Source: Komagataeibacter xylinus
GTDB lineage: Bacteria > Pseudomonadota > Alphaproteobacteria > Acetobacterales > Acetobacteraceae
Direction of reading: 5' to 3'
DNA: 64,000 bases
NCBI RefSeq assembly: GCF_031081985.1
Contig: NZ_JARWSK010000003.1
Location: 248,001 to 312,000, forward strand
The notes under the pieces are model-generated. The model saw only the letters and a program-made list of their open reading frames with translations, had not been told where the DNA came from and did no database searches. Positions 1 to 9,184 of the stretch are shown one piece after another (position 1 is the first letter of the stretch; each line of letters opens with the position of its first letter). A program made the translations under genes and the position numbers.

Positions 1-220
1 CGGCTTTCAATATAAATTCGCGCTTGAGCCCGAAACCCGGACCGATGACATCGTCATTGCCGCAGGCACTGCCCGCGTGCTCGTTGACCCCGCCAGCATG
101 GACCTGCTGAGGGGGGCCGTGCTCGATTTTGATGACAGCCTGATGGGCGCGCATTTCACGGTGCGCAATCCGCAGGCGGCCTCCTCGTGCGGGTGTGGCA
201 CCAGCTTCTCGGTGGAATGA
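1..220 (+). CDS. A-type iron-sulfur carrier protein (HesB/IscA/ErpA family), C-terminal part
   Basis: The reading frame is already open at base 2 and runs to a TGA at 218-220; the start lies outside the window. The visible 72 residues have the ending typical of A-type Fe-S carriers: a segment reading LLRGAVLDFDDSLMG, then FTVRNPQA and a C-terminal CGCGTSFSV. The paired cysteines of the CGC motif, with a more N-terminal cysteine not visible here, normally hold the cluster in transit to apo-enzymes. The stop codon overlaps the ATG of the xthA gene by one base (TGATG), so the two are probably co-transcribed and translationally coupled. ErpA, IscA and SufA cannot be separated from this fragment. 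Confidence 0.85.
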   Translation, partial: GFQYKFALEPETRTDDIVIAAGTARVLVDPASMDLLRGAVLDFDDSLMGAHFTVRNPQAASSCGCGTSFSVE

Positions 221-1002
221 TGAAATTCGTTACCTGGAACGTCAATTCCATCCGCCAGCGCCTTGAGCATGTGCTTGACTACCTTGCCCGCGAGCAGCCC
301 GACGTGCTGGCCTTGCAGGAGATCAAGTGCGCCACCGAAATCTTCCCCGCCGATGCCTTCAGGGCCGTGGGCTATGACAGCATCGTGGTGGGGCAGAAAA
401 GCTATAACGGCGTGGCCATTCTCACGCGCCTGCCGCATGAGGTCACCCACACCGCCCTGCCCGGCTGGGAAACCGACCCGCCGCAGGCCCGCTACGTGGA
501 AATTCGCGCAGGCGGGGTGATTTTTGGCAATCTTTACCTGCCCAACGGCAATTCCGGCGGCAGTGCGGGCTACGACTCCAAGCTTGCCTTCATGGATGCC
601 CTTGCGCTGCACGCCCACGCCATGCTCGCGGCCGGGCAGGATTTCGTGCTGCTGGGCGACTACAATGTCTGCCCCACCGATGAGGACTGCGCGCCCGGCG
701 CGCTTGCGCCCGATGATGCGCTGCTGCGCCCGGCCACCCGTGCGGCCTTCCGCCGCCTGCTCTGGCTGGGCCTGACCGATGCGCTGCGCGCGCTGCACCC
801 GACGGGGCGCTTTTATACGTTCTGGGATTACCAGGCCGCTGCCTGGCAGCGTGACAGCGGGCTGCGCATCGACCATGCCCTGCTCTCGCCCCGCATGGCC
901 GAACGGCTGCTGACTGCCCTGCCCGCGCGCGATGAACGCGGCAAGGCCCAGCCATCGGACCACGTGCCGCTGGCCGTTACAGTGGCTTGTGCTGCGGACT
1001 GA
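220..1002 (+). CDS. xthA: Exodeoxyribonuclease III (AP endonuclease)
   Basis: This is a 260-residue member of the exonuclease III/AP endonuclease family, which cleaves at abasic sites and degrades duplex DNA 3'-5' in base-excision repair. It opens with the family start MKFVTWNVNSIR, has the metal-binding Glu in LALQEIK near residue 34, the LLGDYNV motif, and the terminal SDHVPL with the catalytic Asp-His pair. The ATG at 220 gives the canonical N-terminus and overlaps the upstream stop codon; the ATG at 217 would add one Met. The 3' end overlaps the convergent EipB-like gene by 26 bp. Confidence 0.93.
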   Translation: MKFVTWNVNSIRQRLEHVLDYLAREQPDVLALQEIKCATEIFPADAFRAVGYDSIVVGQKSYNGVAILTRLPHEVTHTALPGWETDPPQARYVEIRAGGVIFGNLYLPNGNSGGSAGYDSKLAFMDALALHAHAMLAAGQDFVLLGDYNVCPTDEDCAPGALAPDDALLRPATRAAFRRLLWLGLTDALRALHPTGRFYTFWDYQAAAWQRDSGLRIDHALLSPRMAERLLTALPARDERGKAQPSDHVPLAVTVACAAD

Positions 1003-1867
1003 GCGGGGCTGCTGACGGGCAGTGATCGGGCACGGGTAGCAGCCGGAACTCGCGCAACGTGCCCGCGAGCCTGAACTGCCCGAAATCAAGATCAAGCCGG
1101 TCGGCCACGCCGTTGGGAAAATAGCGCATGCCCTGCTCGAATATCGGCCCCATGTCGCGCGTGGTGGGGTTGTAATAGGCAATATGCACCCGCTGCGCCC
1201 CAAGGGGGGCAAGGGCTGCAAACGGCGTTGCCACCGGCGGCGCCTCGCGCGCAAGCAGCAGCACATAGGTGTTCAGCGCCCCGGTCTCGACCGTGCCATC
1301 GAACAGGGGCGGTGCGATCTCGGTCTGGCCTGCCTGGCCCGCCGCGATCACGCTGGCGGTATGCGCCACGGGGAACAGCGTGCCTGCGGGCAGCGCCACG
1401 TCATGCACGCCGGGCGCGGTATAATGCACCCTGCCGCCCGTGGGGCGCATATGGGCCTCGCCTGCTATGCGCGGGCTGGGCTGGCCGTTTTCGCTCTGGT
1501 CGGCGCGGAAGATGAGGGATGAGCCATCCTTGTCCTCCAGCACCGCGTAATCGGAATCGCTGTCATGCTCGTCCCCTTCGCGACCCACGCTGCGCACATG
1601 CAGTTGCTGCTGGGTGGACCAGGCCGTGCACATGTCAGACAGCACGAAGGTCAGCCTGCCCTCCGCCGTCACCACATCGCCATTGCCCACGGCGGAAAGG
1701 ACAAGATCATACACCGCCCGATGCGCCGCCATTGCCACGGGCGGGGCAGCATGCGCCGGGCCATGCCACAGCCCCATGGCCACCATGGCCGCGATCACGC
1801 CACGCTGATACGCCCGCCGCACCCTCATGCGGCGCGCCGTGAGGGAGGAGTCCTTCACGGCGTGCAT
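977..1867 (-). CDS. EipB/DUF1849 family periplasmic envelope protein
   Basis: A 296-residue protein with a long basic N-terminus and a signal peptide ending near AHA-APP (about residue 41), so it is predicted to be periplasmic. The body matches what I recall of the DUF1849/EipB family: AAHRAVYDLVL near the mature N-terminus, an EGRLTF segment, and a GTLFPVAHT motif in the middle. In Brucella, EipB is a beta-spiral periplasmic protein needed for envelope integrity; here the role is inferred by family. The start at 1867 has a GAAGGA ribosome site 8 bases upstream; an internal Met at 1828 would give a shorter signal peptide. It lies 5 bp after aspS and is probably in the same transcript. Confidence 0.75.
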   Translation of the reverse strand: MHAVKDSSLTARRMRVRRAYQRGVIAAMVAMGLWHGPAHAAPPVAMAAHRAVYDLVLSAVGNGDVVTAEGRLTFVLSDMCTAWSTQQQLHVRSVGREGDEHDSDSDYAVLEDKDGSSLIFRADQSENGQPSPRIAGEAHMRPTGGRVHYTAPGVHDVALPAGTLFPVAHTASVIAAGQAGQTEIAPPLFDGTVETGALNTYVLLLAREAPPVATPFAALAPLGAQRVHIAYYNPTTRDMGPIFEQGMRYFPNGVADRLDLDFGQFRLAGTLREFRLLPVPDHCPSAAPLSPQHKPL

Positions 1868-1872
1868 GACGC

Positions 1873-3669
1873 TCAGTCCTTCTTCTGGCCGGGCTTGGGG
1901 CGCGGCAGGTCGAGGGCGAGCGAGAGCTCCTTGAGCCGCTGCGGCTCGACGGGGGCAGGCGCGCCCATCATCAGGTCCTCGCCCTGCTGGTTGAGCGGGA
2001 ACAGGATCACCTCGCGGATGTTCGGCTCATCGGCAAGCAGCATCACGATGCGGTCCACGCCCGGTGCCGAGCCACCATGCGGCGGCGCGCCATAGCGGAA
2101 GGCGTTGAGCATGCCGCCAAAGCGGGCCTCGACCTCGCTGGCCGGGTAGCCTGCGATCTCGAAGGCGCGGATCATCACATCGGGCTGGTGGTTACGGATG
2201 GCACCTGAGGAGAGTTCGATGCCGTTGCACACGATATCGTACTGATAGGCCTTGATGGTCAGCGGGTCCTGGTTCTGGAGCGCGTCCATACCCCCCTGCG
2301 GCATGGAGAACGGGTTGTGCGAGAAGTCGATCTCGCCCGTTTCCTCATTGCGCTCGTACATCGGGAAGTCCGTGATCCAGCAGAAGCGGAAGGCGTTCTG
2401 TTCGATCAGGTCGAGTTCGGTCGCAACCCGCGTGCGCACGGCACCCGAGAACTTGACCATCTCATCGCCCTTGCCCGCCACGAAGAACACAGCGTCACCC
2501 GCCTTGAGGCCGGTTTTGGCGCGGATGGCCTCGATGCGCTCGGCCTCGAGGTTCTTGGCGATCGGCCCCTTGCCGCCTTCTTCAGCGAAGATGATGTAGC
2601 CCAGCCCGCCAGCACCGGACTCACGCGCCCAGTTATTGAGCTTGTCAAAGAACGCACGCGGGCGGTCACCCGCACCGGGGGCGGGAATGGCGCGGATCTG
2701 GCCACCGTCGGCTGCGATGCGGGCAAACAGGCCAAAGCCGGACCCGGCAAACGCCTCGGTCACATCCGAGAGTTTGAGCGGGTTGCGCAGGTCGGGCTTG
2801 TCGCTGCCATAGACTTCCATGGCCGTGGCGTAGGGAATGCGCTCGAACGGCCCCTCACTCACGATGCGGCCACCGCCGAACTCGCGGAACACGCCTTCCA
2901 TCACCGGCTCGAGGGTTGCGAACACGTCTTCCTGTGTTGCGAACGCCATCTCGAAATCAAGCTGGTAGAACTCACCGGGCGAGCGGTCAGCGCGCGCCGC
3001 TTCATCACGGAAGCACGGCGCAATCTGGAAATAGCGGTCAAACCCCGCCACCATGGCCAACTGCTTGAACTGCTGCGGGGCCTGCGGCAGGGCGTAGAAC
3101 TTGCCCGGATGCATGCGCGCGGGCACGAGGAAGTCACGCGCGCCCTCGGGCGACGACGCGGTCAGGATCGGGGTCTGGAACTCGACAAAGCCAAGGTCCG
3201 TCATGCGCTTGCGCAGGCTCGCGATCACCTGCGCACGCAGCATGATGTTGCGGTGCACCTTCTCGCGCCGCAGGTCGATATAGCGGTAGGTCAGGCGCAG
3301 GTCTTCGGGGTAGTGCTCGTTGCCCGCCACCTGCAGCGGCAGCACGTCGGCGCTGGACTGCACCTCGATCTCGCGCGCGCGCAGTTCGATCTCGCCGGTG
3401 GGCAGGTTGGGGTTCTTGGTCGCGCCATCGCGCAGCACTACTTCACCCGTCACGGTCAGCACGCTTTCCACGCGCACGCGCTCGGCTGTTTCCAGCACGG
3501 GGGAGCCTGCGGGGATCACGATCTGCGTCATGCCGAAATGGTCGCGCAGGTCAATGAACAGCAGGCCGCCATGATCGCGCTTGGAGTGTACCCATCCGGA
3601 AAGGCGGGCCGTCTGCCCGGCATCGGCAGCCCGCAGGGCCGCGCAGCTATGGGTACGATAGGGATGCAT
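1873..3669 (-). CDS. aspS: Aspartate--tRNA ligase
   Basis: A 598-residue class IIb aminoacyl-tRNA synthetase of bacterial length. The N-terminal OB-fold anticodon-binding domain opens with the typical [20 protein letters not shown]. Class II motif 2 ([19 protein letters not shown]) and motif 3 ([18 protein letters not shown]) are intact, and a bacterial-type GAD insertion lies between them. It charges tRNA-Asp with aspartate; whether it is discriminating or also charges tRNA-Asn cannot be decided here. The ATG at 3669 has an AGGA ribosome site 9 bases upstream. It is followed after 5 bp by the EipB-like gene. Confidence 0.96.
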   Translation of the reverse strand: MHPYRTHSCAALRAADAGQTARLSGWVHSKRDHGGLLFIDLRDHFGMTQIVIPAGSPVLETAERVRVESVLTVTGEVVLRDGATKNPNLPTGEIELRAREIEVQSSADVLPLQVAGNEHYPEDLRLTYRYIDLRREKVHRNIMLRAQVIASLRKRMTDLGFVEFQTPILTASSPEGARDFLVPARMHPGKFYALPQAPQQFKQLAMVAGFDRYFQIAPCFRDEAARADRSPGEFYQLDFEMAFATQEDVFATLEPVMEGVFREFGGGRIVSEGPFERIPYATAMEVYGSDKPDLRNPLKLSDVTEAFAGSGFGLFARIAADGGQIRAIPAPGAGDRPRAFFDKLNNWARESGAGGLGYIIFAEEGGKGPIAKNLEAERIEAIRAKTGLKAGDAVFFVAGKGDEMVKFSGAVRTRVATELDLIEQNAFRFCWITDFPMYERNEETGEIDFSHNPFSMPQGGMDALQNQDPLTIKAYQYDIVCNGIELSSGAIRNHQPDVMIRAFEIAGYPASEVEARFGGMLNAFRYGAPPHGGSAPGVDRIVMLLADEPNIREVILFPLNQQGEDLMMGAPAPVEPQRLKELSLALDLPRPKPGQKKD

Positions 3670-3775
3670 GCTCTTGTCCTGATTCTACCAGATTGGGGGG
3701 CGCGCCCACAAAGAGCCGCACCCGGTTGCAGGCGCGACAAAGCCAATCCCGCCCGCGCCTGTCAAGGTCATAGCT

Positions 3776-3802
3776 GCATGGCCCCGGCATGCGGGGCCAT
3801 GC
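3776..3802 (-). terminator. Perfect 10-bp hairpin directly after mtnA
   Basis: GCATGGCCCC pairs perfectly with GGGGCCATGC around a 7-base loop, starting right at the mtnA stop codon. It has no run of U on the mtnA side, so it may be a weak or Rho-assisted terminator or a 3'-end stabiliser. Confidence 0.5.
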
Positions 3803-4894
<1,092 letters not shown>

Positions 4895-5112
4895 ATAAGA
4901 TTTGCCGCCATCCAAAAACCGGAACACATAAAAGGGCGTGTAGGGAAGCATCCGACCGGACCATGTTCAAGGCCCTACTGCATGAATACTTTGAATAAAC
5001 CCGCAGTTGCGGTTTTTCTGCCATAAGGCAGCAACCCGTGCCCGCATGCATTGCATCATACAGGCCATCAGCCCGCAGGGCTACCCGCCCGGCTGAAGCC
5101 TTGAAAAAAGAA

Positions 5113-5143
5113 CATCCCGCCATGCGGGGCGCATGGCGGGATG
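5113..5143 (-). terminator. Rho-independent terminator after htpG
   Basis: CATCCCGCCATGC pairs perfectly with GCATGGCGGGATG around a 5-base loop. Read on the minus strand, the stem is followed by a T-rich tract (CTTTTTTC). It lies about 30 bp beyond the htpG stop. Confidence 0.88.
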
Positions 5144-5175
5144 GTGATGATGTATCAAGTCGGCGCGGGGCCGGT

Positions 5176-7062
5176 TCAGCCCTGCGGGCCGTCCGTCAGC
5201 GGCAGGCGCGTGAGGATCGTGGTCAGGCGCTGGGCGAAGCCGGTGGGGTCCTTCGGGCTTTCGCCGTCCTGAATCCGGGCCATGTCCATCAGCGTCAGCG
5301 CAATATCCTGCACCGGGTCGCCATTCTTCACGCGGGTGGCGAGATCAGCAATCAGCGGATGGGCGGGGTTGACCTGCAGCACCGGCGCCGTGTCGGGCAC
5401 CTGCTGGCCGCTGCGCTTCATCAGGCGGATCATCTGCAGGTCCGGCCCGGATTCGGGTGCGGCCAGCACCACGGCGCTGTTGACGAGGCGGTTGGTGCCC
5501 TTCACGTCGGACACCGCATCGCCCAGTGCTTCCTTCAGCGCGGGGATCACGACTTCCAGCGCATCCTTTTCAGCCTGCGTTTCCTCCGGCGCGCCGAACT
5601 TTTCAAGATCGGTGTGGAACTGGCTGATATTGCGGATGGGCACGTCCTTGTACACACCCAGGCGCTCGGGCCAGAAGGAGTCCACCGGGTCGGACAGCAG
5701 CAGCACCTCGATGCCGCGCGCGCGGAAGCCCTCGAGCTGCGGCGATGAGGGCAGCATTTCCGTGCGGTCGCCGGTCAGGTAGTAAATGGCTTCCTGCTCG
5801 GGCTTCTTGCGCTCAAGGTAGGCATCGAGCGTGGTCCAGCCTTCCTGCGTGCTGGAGCGGAAACGGGCGATGGCCGCAAGCTCGGTGCGGTGGGTTGCGT
5901 CGTCCCAGATGCCTTCCTTGAAGGTGGGGCCGAAATTGTCCCAGAACGTCTCGAAATCCGCTTCATTCTTGCTGCGGGTCTTGAGTTCGGAGATCACGCG
6001 GTTGGTCACGGCCTTGCGGATGCGCGCCAGCACCGGGGTGGCCTGCAGCATCTCGCGCGAGACATTGAGCGGCAGGTCCTCGGTATCGACCACGCCAGTT
6101 ACAAAACGCAGCCACGGCGGCAGCAGCCCGGCATCATCGGTAATGAACATACGGCGCACATGCAGGCGGATCTGGCTCTCGCGCACCGGCTCGGCGAACT
6201 CGAAGGGCTTGCTGCCGGGAATGAACAGCAGCGCCGAGAACTCCATCGTGCCTTCGGCATGCCAGTGCAGCGTGGCCCAGGGCGTGTCGAAGTTGTGGCT
6301 CACATGGCGGTAGAACTCGTTGAGCTGCTCTTCATCAATCTCGCCACGCGGCTTGCGCCACAGAGCGGTGCCCTTGTTGGCCGAGGTTTCCTCGCCATCA
6401 TCCTTGACGATGGTGATCGGCCACGAAATGTGGTCGGCCCATTTGCGCACGATGCTTTCAAGCTGCCACGAATCGAGGAAGTCATTCGCATCTTCCTTGA
6501 TGTGCAGGATGATGTCGGTGCCCGCCTTCTCCCGCGTGGCGGGGCTGATGGTGTAGTTGCCCTTGCCGGTGGAGGACCAGCACCAGGCCTCGTCACTGCC
6601 CGCGCGGCGCGAAATTACGTCCACTTTGTCCGCCACCATGAAGGCGGCATAGAAGCCCACGCCGAACTGGCCGATCAGGCTCGGCTTGTCCTCGGGCTTG
6701 GCATTGGCCAGTTCCTCGCCAAAGGCGCGGGTGCCGGAGCGGGCGATGGTGCCGAGGTTGCGGGCAAGGTCTTCCTTGCTCATGCCCGCGCCATCATCGC
6801 TGATGGTCAGCAGGCGGGCATCCTTGTTGGGGTTGATGCGGATCTTGGCATCTTCGGGCAGGGCGCGCGCACCGTCGGTCAGGGCCTCGAAACGGCGCTT
6901 GTCGGTGGCATCCGCCGCGTTGGCGACGAGTTCGCGCAGGAAGATTTCACGCTCGGAATAGAGCGCATGCACCACAAGGTCGAGCAGGCGGCCGACCTCG
7001 GCGCTGAATTCATGCTGTTCGCCCGTGGCTTCGGGCGGGGTCGTGGTGGTCTGTTCCGTCAT
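5176..7062 (-). CDS. htpG: Chaperone protein HtpG (Hsp90)
   Basis: A 628-residue bacterial Hsp90, a dimeric ATP-dependent cytosolic chaperone. The N-terminal GHKL ATPase has the nucleotide-binding blocks [17 protein letters not shown] and [13 protein letters not shown]; the middle domain has LFIPG and the catalytic-loop arginine in LNVSREMLQ; the C-terminal dimerisation domain is full length. The start MTEQ at 7062 gives an N-terminal extension of about 15 residues before the conserved [10 protein letters not shown]. It is monocistronic, with a strong terminator. I see no clear heat-shock promoter in the 5' region. Confidence 0.96.
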   Translation of the reverse strand: MTEQTTTTPPEATGEQHEFSAEVGRLLDLVVHALYSEREIFLRELVANAADATDKRRFEALTDGARALPEDAKIRINPNKDARLLTISDDGAGMSKEDLARNLGTIARSGTRAFGEELANAKPEDKPSLIGQFGVGFYAAFMVADKVDVISRRAGSDEAWCWSSTGKGNYTISPATREKAGTDIILHIKEDANDFLDSWQLESIVRKWADHISWPITIVKDDGEETSANKGTALWRKPRGEIDEEQLNEFYRHVSHNFDTPWATLHWHAEGTMEFSALLFIPGSKPFEFAEPVRESQIRLHVRRMFITDDAGLLPPWLRFVTGVVDTEDLPLNVSREMLQATPVLARIRKAVTNRVISELKTRSKNEADFETFWDNFGPTFKEGIWDDATHRTELAAIARFRSSTQEGWTTLDAYLERKKPEQEAIYYLTGDRTEMLPSSPQLEGFRARGIEVLLLSDPVDSFWPERLGVYKDVPIRNISQFHTDLEKFGAPEETQAEKDALEVVIPALKEALGDAVSDVKGTNRLVNSAVVLAAPESGPDLQMIRLMKRSGQQVPDTAPVLQVNPAHPLIADLATRVKNGDPVQDIALTLMDMARIQDGESPKDPTGFAQRLTTILTRLPLTDGPQG

Positions 7063-7203
7063 GGCTTATCCAGTCTGTCTGTTACGATGCATCAGGTTAC
7101 AATTTGTATTGGATATGGAAATCCCGGTCGGTTTTTCAATGGCCTGCCTGCGGGTTGCGTGAACGCTGCCCGGGCGGGGATCTGGGGTTCGTTGGCCCTG
7201 CCA

Positions 7204-7245
7204 GACGCCGCCTTTTTGAAAAAAGGCGGTGCCCAAAAACTTTTA
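7204..7245 (+). repeat. Palindromic repeat element, right half only (copy A)
   Basis: The sequence holds the CCGCCTTTTT/AAAAAGGCGG hairpin followed by CCCAAAAACTTTT, i.e. the second hairpin and right outer arm of the repeat family described in the findings. The left half is missing. It sits between htpG and the NUDIX gene and can serve as a terminator for transcription entering from the NUDIX gene. Confidence 0.8.
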
Positions 7246-7276
7246 CTACTTTATCAAGCCGTTGTTTTTGAATGAT

Positions 7277-7906
7277 TCAGTCAAAATCCGTGGGCAGGTC
7301 GGGGTTGGCGGCGTGTTCGAACATGCGGATCAACTGGCTGGGAAGGACGCGGCCAAGCGACAGGTCGGTGGGCAGGCTGTCGGCTGCAAACCAGCCAATC
7401 TCCGATGTTTCGATACTGGTCTCGGCGCTACCCCCAGTCAGTTCGCAGATGAAATAGAGCGTGCAGCATGAAAACGGTCCCGGCGGGTGGCCCTGCCGGT
7501 CGCGGTCCCACACGGCGGCAAGCTTGGTCACGCGCACGTCAAACCCGCTTTCCTCGCGCACTTCCTTTACCGTGTTTTCCACCGGGGTCAGATTCACATC
7601 CGCCCAGCCGCCCGGCAGGGTCCAGCGGTCATGGTCCAGCACCTCGCGCACCAGCAGCATGCGGCCCTGCGCGTCAAACACGGCGGCGCGCACCACCAGC
7701 TTGGGCGTGGCATAACCGTCCTGATCACTGAACAGGTCCAGCACGCGCTGCATGTCGGCCTGACTGCCCGCGGCCATCATGTCGGCTGCGATCTGCCTTA
7801 TGCTTTCATAGCGTTCGCGGTCGAACGGGCTTTCGGCATAGGTCAGGCCACTCTGGGCCAACGCCTGCAGGTCGCGGGCCCAGATGAGCCATTGCGGGGT
7901 TGTCAT
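7277..7906 (-). CDS. NUDIX hydrolase with NUDIX_N domain
   Basis: A 209-residue hydrolase. Residues 1-60 resemble the helical NUDIX_N domain, and residues 65-190 form the NUDIX fold. The Nudix box is intact: GGWADVNLTPVENTVKEV followed by REESGF, giving the REUXEE metal-binding core. Proteins of this two-domain type usually act on ADP-ribose or similar nucleoside diphosphate derivatives; the true substrate is not predictable. Its start overlaps the stop of the upstream cupin gene (ATGA), so the two are translationally coupled. Confidence 0.86.
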   Translation of the reverse strand: MTTPQWLIWARDLQALAQSGLTYAESPFDRERYESIRQIAADMMAAGSQADMQRVLDLFSDQDGYATPKLVVRAAVFDAQGRMLLVREVLDHDRWTLPGGWADVNLTPVENTVKEVREESGFDVRVTKLAAVWDRDRQGHPPGPFSCCTLYFICELTGGSAETSIETSEIGWFAADSLPTDLSLGRVLPSQLIRMFEHAANPDLPTDFD

Positions 7907-8382
7907 GCGTTTTCTCCTTGTGGCGTCCAGCCGGGCGGGGCCAGTTCAAACTGGCTGAAAACAAAGGCGGGCGCCACCTGGCAGCCCATCAGGCTCCAGG
8001 CCCCCTCGCTCCGGGCCGCCTGCCATGCCCCCGGCGGCACCACCGCCTGCAGCACCTGCCCCCGCGTGGGCAGCGGGCCGAGCACGATCCGCTCGATCGG
8101 CGCGCCCTGCCCTGCCGCGATTTCAAGCACAAGCGGGCTGCCACCCTGCCAGCACCAGATCTCGGCCGCATCAACACGGTGCCAGTGCGAGCGCTCGCCC
8201 GCCGCCAGCAGGAAGCTGATGGTCGAGACCGCGCCACGCGGGCCATCGGCGGGAGTGTCGCGCCATATCTCGCGGTAGCTGCCGCCTTCGGGGTGGGGTT
8301 GCAGGCCCAGTACTTGCCGCACGGTCTCGGCAGGCGTGTTGGGGTCGCGCAAATCTGTCATGGGGGTTGTGGCTCCGGTCAT
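7903..8382 (-). CDS. DUF985 family cupin
   Basis: A small single-domain cupin of about 159 residues. Family hallmarks are LGLQPHPEGGSYREIWRD near the N-terminus, the cupin motif SHWHRVDAAEIWCWQGG with its histidines and glutamate, and the C-terminal region GCQVAPAFVFSQFEL. DUF985 cupins (for example yeast YML079w) bind an unknown ligand; no reaction is established. The start is uncertain: ATGs at 8382 and 8361 are both possible, and the longer frame to 8424 lacks support. It overlaps the NUDIX gene by 4 bp. Confidence 0.82.
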   Translation of the reverse strand: MTGATTPMTDLRDPNTPAETVRQVLGLQPHPEGGSYREIWRDTPADGPRGAVSTISFLLAAGERSHWHRVDAAEIWCWQGGSPLVLEIAAGQGAPIERIVLGPLPTRGQVLQAVVPPGAWQAARSEGAWSLMGCQVAPAFVFSQFELAPPGWTPQGENA

Positions 8383-8444
8383 GATCGCATGCTCCGGCGT
8401 AGCCCTCCTGCCGCCAGGCTGCAAACGGCAGGGGAACAGAGAAT

Positions 8445-8514
8445 AAAAGTTTCCGGGTGCCGCCTTTTTTCAAAAAGGCAGCGTTCTTTAAAGCTTTTTG
8501 GGAAAAAGCTTCAT
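8445..8514 (-). repeat. Palindromic repeat element (copy B, inverted)
   Basis: Read on the minus strand: TGAAGCTTTTT, a short loop, AAAAAGCTTT, a spacer, then a TGCCTTTTT/AAAAAGGCGGCA-like hairpin and CCCGGAAACTTTT. Both inner hairpins are present; the left outer arm is lost. It lies between the cupin and the secreted lyase-like gene, and its 3' end touches the latter's stop region. Confidence 0.82.
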
Positions 8515-9182
8515 CTCTGGCCCTGAGGCGTAAAAGCGAGGGTCTGGTCGGTATAGGTTTCCACCACCTCGCTGAACGGACGGCCCTGCCCATTACGCAG
8601 TACCGCGCGCTGGCGCACGATTTCAGCCGGAGCCACGATCATCGTGCCGCCCTGCCCTGTAACCGGTCCCGGCCACGGCGACCACAGCCGCGTAAACTCC
8701 AGCCGCTCGCGCGTAAAGTGCAGGGGCGCCACCACATGGCCGAAGGATGTGTCGGTTTCCTCCAGCGTGGCGTTCATCTGCGGGGTCAGCAAGGCGGGCA
8801 CATACCAGTTATCCGCAACCGAAAGCACATATGGCCCGCAGGCCAATCGCACCTGCCGGTGCTGCACCGGTTGCGCAGCACTTACGCCCAGATCGGCCCG
8901 CACCCGCGCGGGCACGGGGTCGGGCTGCGGCAGGGCGACCTTCTGCGCCACGACAACGGGGCGTGCTGCCATATGGTGGGTAGCGCACCAGTCCTCCAGC
9001 GCCAGCGTGGCGCTGGGGTGGGTGAGCAGGGTTATTTCCAGTTCCTGCACGCTCATCATCAGGCGCGCGCGCTCGGCTGGCGTATCGGACCATGAAAGGC
9101 TGGCCGCCAGCATGGGGCTGGCAGGCAGCAGGCCAGCCCCCATTATCGCCGCTACACATACCCCCCTGCCCATGACATCCAC
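8511..9182 (-). CDS. Secreted chorismate-lyase-superfamily-like protein
   Basis: A 223-residue protein with a likely signal peptide (hydrophobic to about residue 27, ending PMLAAS). The mature part contains an ADNWYVPALLTPQMN motif, then TDTSFGHVV and a LHFTRERLEF segment. I recall these as the pattern of alphaproteobacterial proteins related to the chorismate lyase/UTRA fold. UbiC itself is cytoplasmic, so an exported version probably does not make 4-hydroxybenzoate. It lies 2 bp downstream of bglxA on the same strand, so it may be co-expressed with the beta-glucosidase. Function is unknown and the family assignment is tentative. Confidence 0.55.
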   Translation of the reverse strand: MDVMGRGVCVAAIMGAGLLPASPMLAASLSWSDTPAERARLMMSVQELEITLLTHPSATLALEDWCATHHMAARPVVVAQKVALPQPDPVPARVRADLGVSAAQPVQHRQVRLACGPYVLSVADNWYVPALLTPQMNATLEETDTSFGHVVAPLHFTRERLEFTRLWSPWPGPVTGQGGTMIVAPAEIVRQRAVLRNGQGRPFSEVVETYTDQTLAFTPQGQR

Positions 9183-9184
9183 CC

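Noticed and set aside
4964-5016. Leader peptide (11 codons) followed by a small hairpin and T run on the plus strand
   Set aside because: The hairpin is only 5 bp with a 2-base loop and there is no plus-strand gene downstream to attenuate.
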